This document shows positions 59,080 to 64,000 of a stretch of 64,000 nt of DNA, piece after piece. The stretch's first letter is position 1, and every line of letters starts with the position of its first letter. The DNA comes from Saccharomycopsis fibuligera x Saccharomycopsis cf. fibuligera (lineage: Eukaryota; Ascomycota; Saccharomycetes; Ascoideales; Saccharomycopsidaceae), in assembly GCA_001936135.1 (NCBI GenBank), contig CP012811.1, positions 1,488,001-1,552,000 on the forward strand, in the 5' to 3' direction. The position numbers and the translations under genes were made by a program. The notes under the pieces are model-generated. The model was not told where the DNA came from. It was given only the letters and a program-made list of their open reading frames with translations, and did no database searches.

Positions 59080-59110
59080 AAAAAAAAAATTTTTTTTTTC
59101 TTTCTCATCG
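59080..59110. promoter_or_regulatory. RRPE-like A10-T10 tract and PAC element of RRP5
   Basis: AAAAAAAAAATTTTTTTTTT at 59080-59099 is followed by CTCATCG at 59104-59110, the reverse complement of the PAC core CGATGAG. They are 130-160 bp upstream of the RRP5 ATG. Confidence 0.65.
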
Positions 59111-60709
59111 GACGGTGCAGCGCTCCTAACGCAGATCTTGCATATAACATGTGCTTTCTTTTGTCTACGGCGCTTAACGAATTGTAAGTCAAGTTCTTTA
59201 TTTTGACCACTGAGAGACTTATTATTGATTTTATGTACAATTTCTTTTTTTAATATGATAATCCTATTTTTGTTCATATATCGTGGTAAAGTTTGAAGGA
59301 AAAATTCTTGATCTGTGCACTTCTTAGACTACATTCGTCACCAAAGTACTTTCAAGCTTGGGTGGGTTTAACAATAATAGATCTTATTTCAGGGGCATAT
59401 TTACCCTATGGGTATGCTCAAAAGGTTCCGAATAAAACATAAAAATACTCGAAGGAAACAGTGTGTTCTATGCTATACCAATAAATGCCACTGTTGCGGA
59501 TTAAAGATTAACAGTTTTGTAAACAGGAAAGTTTATGGGATACCGACTTGTTGATAACTGTTAAAGCGCAATGGATACCCTATCAACACGATTATTAGTT
59601 TTGAAACTCTTTAAGAGCTTTGAAATTTTGATTTAAAAACTGAAAAGTAGTTCTTACATTACCAACAGAAAGAAAACAAATTCACATGCAGATAGAAAGT
59701 AAAGTCTCAATCGGCCAAAAATTTAAAAGAGAAAAATTTAAAGCCCATATTGAGCACAATGCTCTAAAGACTATTAATATCTTATAAAACTAAGATTATG
59801 AAACGCTCAGTCAACACAAAAGCACAGGTAAAGGGTGATGAAGGTAATCTTTAAGCAAAGTAAGGGCCGTTTGATTGATTGATACTACCAAAAGTAAAAA
59901 TAGCAAAAACCTGTACCTTTTGTTCATGCTGCTAGATTAAAAGGTGTCTTCTGGGCATTATTCAGATCAATTATCTGTACCACTAGCCATCTAAACAGCA
60001 AAGTTGTATTAACAATGTTTGACAAACTTTAGTCCTAAAGATGCATAGTTTTCGAGGCCTTGATTAAAGCTTGCCATCCCTCTCGTTTTTATGCCATAGA
60101 GCGAGTGGTAGGCATTTATACTATGCCGATGCTCAATAAGGCAAAGCTTTTTCAATAATAGGAGCGCCGCCGATCCTTAACGACCATGCATAATTGTCCT
60201 TCGGTGCGCTATATCGCATTTTTTCATCACATTTTCTCAACATAGTGGTGCAACTGCTCTCACTGGGAATATCACACGGACGACAGCTGAGTGTTTGTAA
60301 TATTCATAAACAGTGGTAGTAAATCCGCGTGGCTGCTGTTCGCCCCAGTTAGTCTGGAGAGTCTCTTTTTGCGTCTTCAGGTTCGGAAATGAGAGATAAA
60401 CTCAATTAATATAGCATATTCAACATCGAAGTAATATAAAAAAACACTTTTCGACGAGTCTTTTTGGTATATATAGCTTTACCCTTCTTTTGTTTGATAA
60501 TTGTTAGTGGTAATTGTGACCACCAAGATTCGATCTTTATAGTGATTCTTGATATATAAATAGGCCTTATTACCCAACGTATCATATTGCAGATCTTTTG
60601 AAGCTTAAGGAATAACATCAAAAGCAACAGTATAGTCAAATATTAAGCATTAAAAAGATTAACGAATAGGCGACCAGTTGCGTTTTATTCGAATTAACAG
60701 CAATCCAAA
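59111..60709. promoter_or_regulatory. 1.6-kb intergenic region upstream of the orphan gene
   Basis: No gene is recognised. The long upstream space suggests a regulated promoter for the orphan gene: TATATAAA lies at 60553-60560, about 150 bp before its ATG. A GC-richer patch spans 60160-60370. Confidence 0.5.
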
Positions 60710-61180
60710 ATGAGTATCAACTATGACAATATCGACCAATCTCAGTACGTTGCCATGATTAACAATCAAACTCGTCAACCCGCATATAACCACCGTCTCT
60801 TATTTTGTCTTGAAGCTGCCTTCGATGAACCTCGCTTGATGCAAATTTACCGCAATGGCATTCAGAAACTTATTCAACATAGCCGAGAAGGCAATTACAT
60901 GTACAATCTTCGTTATCGTCTTCATGACCCAAGAGATATTTCCAGATGGGAGCAAAACTACTTGAGAAATACCGTTTATCCAGCACAGAAAATTTGGACT
61001 TGGGTGTTTGAGCAGTGCCAAAAAGTGGAACAAAAAGGCACTAATTATGAGGATATTGTGGATGAATTATTGGTGGAGGCAAATTATCAAATGAACGATG
61101 TTATTTATACTTGTCGAAAATTCAATATTTTGTTTGATTATAGATACTGTCCACAGTACCTAAACAACAGTTATTGCTGA
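60710..61180 (+). CDS. Orphan 156-residue protein
   Basis: The frame begins MSINYDNIDQSQYVAMINNQ and is rich in N, Q, Y and R. It lacks a signal peptide or membrane segment and is predicted by eye to be mostly helical (NHRLLFCLEAAFDEPRLMQI; EDIVDELLVEANYQMNDVIY). It ends YRYCPQYLNNSYC with two cysteines in the last 13 residues. I do not recognise a family. Support for a real gene: a clean ATG, a TATA box about 150 bp upstream, a strong length for the local background, and a GC-rich hairpin-containing 3' flank. Its long, isolated promoter suggests conditional expression. Confidence 0.6.
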   Translation: MSINYDNIDQSQYVAMINNQTRQPAYNHRLLFCLEAAFDEPRLMQIYRNGIQKLIQHSREGNYMYNLRYRLHDPRDISRWEQNYLRNTVYPAQKIWTWVFEQCQKVEQKGTNYEDIVDELLVEANYQMNDVIYTCRKFNILFDYRYCPQYLNNSYC

Positions 61181-62009
61181 GCAGTTAAACAAGTTTAACA
61201 ACCTGGGGCGACCAGGCGCTTTCCTGAAAAGCCAGGGCTTAATTTATCCTTTTTAATCTCATGTACTTTAACCTTTTTCCAGTTTCTTCAGATTGACTGC
61301 GGAAATTCCCACAATTTGTTTTTAGATTTATAGACGCTACCATTTACTAATACCTTTTTTGTTAGCATAATTGCAACAATTTGATAATGCTTGATAGGCT
61401 TCGTTGCCGGCCGTAGTTGGATTGATTGTAATTCATCCAACTTTGTATATACTATTGCATTTTTGAGAGACTATTTGTTACTACAGCAACTACACAGATA
61501 AGAAAAGACAAGAGAGTATTGCACAGCTTACTAAATTCACGGTGCCAAAGAAAAGCTTTTGAAGCATTCTGTGATCAGCACTTCTGTTAGCACAGGAACT
61601 AAATCTGTGTCAGGTTTACATTGCTAGCCCGTTTTTGCTTCAAATATTCTGTGCTTCCTACCCCATATCACATACAGCTACATCTTTTATCACTGTGGTT
61701 TACCCATGGGCACTGGTGCCTTCTAATTACCAAGCATTCGTCACTACTAGAGTCAGCTTCCTCTTTACTACAGTCTACAACGCCACCTAATTCGCTACCT
61801 TGGCGGAGAAAAATGCCCACGTGACAATGTTTCACTCTACGTTTCATCACCACGGAAATAGAACAAATCAGAGATGCCTTTGGTGGTGAAAATGGCGATG
61901 ATGATGTTGACGATGACACTTTTTTTTTTTTTTTTTTTTTTCATTGTCGAGTAGGTAAACCCATACTGCAAACTCCATTCCTCACTCTAACAACAAAATA
62001 TATTACAAA
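61181..62009. promoter_or_regulatory. Intergenic, orphan gene to MCA1
   Basis: 829 bp. Just after the orphan gene, short stems (CCTGG/CCAGG; GCTTT/AAAGC at about 61201-61240) may mark its transcript end. CACGTG is at 61818-61823 and a run of about 22 T lies at 61920-61941, both upstream of MCA1. Confidence 0.55.
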
Positions 62010-63641
62010 ATGTGGGGTCGTCCATCTGGTCCTCCTCCTCCAGGATACAACAGCTACAACAGCAATAACAACGATGATGATGATAACAGAAGAAGGGGAC
62101 ACCATCAAGGCGATGCCCGCTATCCAGGTCAAGGTAATGTGACTTATGGTGGTCAATCCGCTTCCGGTGCGTCATTTCAGACTTTCAATGGTCCTCCTTC
62201 TGGCTACGGTGGTGGTCAGCCTTCCTACGGTGGTGGCCATAGTAGTTATGGTGGAAACTCCTATGGTGGAGGCAATTCATACGGTGGTGGGAACTCGTAC
62301 GGAGGCAACTCTCACGGAGGCAACTCTTATGGCGGAGGCAATTCTTATGGTGATGGAAACTCATACGGCGGCCACCATAATCAAGAACCTTCAAGTGCCG
62401 GTGGTTACAACAGAAGCGAATACTCAGGTTCTTCTTTCTCCCGTCCTAGTGGGCCACCACCGGGTTTCAATGACGGTAATGCTTCCCATAACACCAGACC
62501 ACACAACTATTCTGAATTCGGGCATTTTGACAGTTCTTCATCTTCAAGTTACCAAAGACCACCAGGTCCGCCACCAGGATGGACTCAAGATCAAGTTCAA
62601 GAACAAGCAAATACCGTCTCTGTGTTTGAGGAAAATGACCATGATGTTGATATTCAAGAAGCTTCATACGTCTCTGATCCAAGTTTCCAAGAACAACAAT
62701 TCTCTTCGCAAGTGCAAGGTTATAACTACAAGTACTCCTCTTGTACCGGTAAACGTAAAGCATTGCTTGTTGGTATAAACTACATTGGTACTAAAAACCA
62801 ACTCAGAGGCTGTATTAATGACGTCCAAAACGTCAGCAATTTCTTGCAAAGACACGGCTACAACAAATCGGATATTGTCATTCTTACAGATGATCAAACC
62901 AATGCTCGTGCACTACCAAAACGCCAAAACATTCTTGATGCAATGCAATGGCTTGTTAAAGGTGCTCAAGAAGGTGACTCGCTTTTCTTCCATTACTCTG
63001 GCCATGGTGGTCAAGTTGAAGATAAAGATGGTGATGAATATGACGGGTATGATGAATGTATTTATCCAATGGATTTCGAAACCTCCGGTGAAATCGTTGA
63101 CGATATCATGCACGATATCATGGTGAAATCTTTGCCTGCTGGTTGTCGTCTTACTGCGCTTTTCGACTGTTGCCATTCTGGTTCCATTTTGGATTTGCCA
63201 TACATGTATTCTACCAAGGGGGTTGAAAAAGAGCCAAATGTTGCTGCTGAAGCCGGCCAAGGTTTGCTTAGTGCGGTGACGTCGTACATTACTGGTGACA
63301 AAGTTAGTGCTTTCACTAAAGCTTTTGATGCCGTTGGCACATTCATTGAGGGTAACAAGAGTTCTGCCATTGAAAAAACTAAACAGACTAAGACAAGTCC
63401 TGCGGATGTTATCATGTTGTCTGGTTGTAAAGATGACCAAACTAGTGCTGATGCTTCTGAAGGTGGCCAGGCCACAGGTGCTATGTCTTATGCTTTCATT
63501 AAAGTGATGAATACCGGTAAACAACAATCCTTCTTGTCATTGTTGCAGAATACTAGATCGGTGTTGCAAGGAAAATATTCTCAAAAGCCACAATTGACTA
63601 GTTCACATCCAATTGACGTTAATGTCAAGTTTATCTTTTGA
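62010..63641 (+). CDS. MCA1: Metacaspase (Mca1)
   Basis: Calcium-dependent cysteine protease of family C14 that cleaves after Arg/Lys and is linked to aggregate clearance and cell death in yeast. 543 residues. The N-terminal 235 residues are prion-like: a GPPPPGYNSYNSNNN start, tandem GGNSYGG units (about 74-121) and two PPGPPPGW/F-type boxes. The caspase-like domain (about 245-543) begins RKALLVGINYIGTKNQLRGC. It has catalytic H332 (HYSGHGGQ) and C388 (FDCCHSGS), with the same 56-residue spacing as in S. cerevisiae Mca1. The C-terminus contains SGCKDDQTSADA and ends IDVNVKFIF. An open frame in +2 over the repeat part is a by-product of its composition. Confidence 0.97.
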   Translation: MWGRPSGPPPPGYNSYNSNNNDDDDNRRRGHHQGDARYPGQGNVTYGGQSASGASFQTFNGPPSGYGGGQPSYGGGHSSYGGNSYGGGNSYGGGNSYGGNSHGGNSYGGGNSYGDGNSYGGHHNQEPSSAGGYNRSEYSGSSFSRPSGPPPGFNDGNASHNTRPHNYSEFGHFDSSSSSSYQRPPGPPPGWTQDQVQEQANTVSVFEENDHDVDIQEASYVSDPSFQEQQFSSQVQGYNYKYSSCTGKRKALLVGINYIGTKNQLRGCINDVQNVSNFLQRHGYNKSDIVILTDDQTNARALPKRQNILDAMQWLVKGAQEGDSLFFHYSGHGGQVEDKDGDEYDGYDECIYPMDFETSGEIVDDIMHDIMVKSLPAGCRLTALFDCCHSGSILDLPYMYSTKGVEKEPNVAAEAGQGLLSAVTSYITGDKVSAFTKAFDAVGTFIEGNKSSAIEKTKQTKTSPADVIMLSGCKDDQTSADASEGGQATGAMSYAFIKVMNTGKQQSFLSLLQNTRSVLQGKYSQKPQLTSSHPIDVNVKFIF

Positions 63642-64000
63642 GTTGAATTTTTTTTTTTTTTTTTTTTAACGCACACGCACACATATATAGTACTGTATAG
63701 CACATTATACGATTTGTTATAGAATAAACATACATATAATGTAGCACAAAATAAATTCTTTCTCAATATTTCGCATAATGGGTTCATTGAACATAAATGA
63801 CTACTACTTATGGGTGTAATAAATTTCTTTTATTGACAAAGAATTTGAAAGGCATTGAACAGCCACACATAGACCTGTAAAATATGAAAACAAAAGCATA
63901 AATTGGTACGTATAGAAGTAATGCAACAAAAAGAAATCAACCATTAGAACTGAAAGAATGAGAGAGAAATTCAGATAAACAAAAACAAAATTGTATAATA
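63642..64000. other. Right edge, MCA1 3' flank
   Basis: 359 bp: a 19-T run directly after the MCA1 stop (about 63649-63667), then AT-rich DNA. No gene is seen before the window ends. Confidence 0.6.

Noticed and set aside
62146-62778. 210-codon frame in another phase over the MCA1 repeat region
   Set aside because: Repetitive Gly/Tyr/Ser codons keep alternative frames open; the protein is a V/T/M-rich periodic artefact.
62913-63527. 204-codon frame antisense to MCA1
   Set aside because: Overlaps the conserved caspase domain, so its openness follows from the sense codons.

Overview
The window is nuclear DNA from a budding yeast, most likely of the CTG clade (Candida/Lodderomyces/Debaryomyces relatives). 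The evidence is: compact AT-rich intergenic DNA; short introns with GTATGT/GTAAGT donors, TACTAAC-type branch points and tiny first exons; a complex I assembly factor of the CIA30 family, which Saccharomyces lacks; an RPS4 promoter with Cbf1 (CACGTG) and Tbf1-like sites, as described for Candida ribosomal-protein genes; and near absence of CTG codons in strongly expressed genes such as URA7 and RPB2. If this is a CTG-clade yeast, the few CTG codons should be read as serine. The species cannot be fixed from the window alone.

Layout, left to right. 1-2076 is a gene-poor, T-rich edge. Then come PNS1 (-), ISN1 (-, three introns rebuilt here including a 14-nt exon), RPS4 (-), RRP6 (-) and a CIA30/NDUFAF1-like gene (-). 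A very large leucine-rich-repeat protein with a C-terminal RING finger (+) follows, then a REEP/DP1/HVA22 reticulon-like gene (+). Next are MRP20 (-) diverging from RPB2 (+), MRPL23 (-) diverging from RPB7 (+), MUS81 (-), a heme peroxidase with a long N-terminal extension (-), an inositol-transporter-like MFS gene (-), tRNA-Asn, RRN5 (-), a 5'-truncated LINE relic (-), a second identical tRNA-Asn and AFT2 (-). A 3.9-kb gene-poor divergent region separates AFT2 from RVS167 (+). The right part holds SME1 (+), URA7 (+), PRD1 (+), ATE1 (+), RRP5 (-), an orphan 156-codon gene (+) and the metacaspase MCA1 (+).

By theme: RNA polymerase and RNA processing are strongly represented (RPB2, RPB7, RRN5, RRP5, RRP6, SME1), together with ribosomes (RPS4, MRP20, MRPL23) and nucleotide metabolism (URA7, ISN1). 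Both polymerase II subunit genes share a divergent promoter with a mitochondrial large-subunit ribosomal protein gene. Ten introns in eight genes were placed by joining consensus splice sites so that the protein matches its family. Several true starts lie in first exons of 10-40 nt.

The best candidates for something undescribed are the LRR-RING protein (a possible ubiquitin ligase with a repeat-based recognition surface), the peroxidase carrying a double-stranded-RNA-binding-like segment in front of its heme domain, the REEP-like protein with an Atg8-interaction-like motif near its C-terminus, a stop-free 78-nt intron in the CIA30 gene, and an inverted repeat with a third copy in the long AFT2-RVS167 intergenic region.
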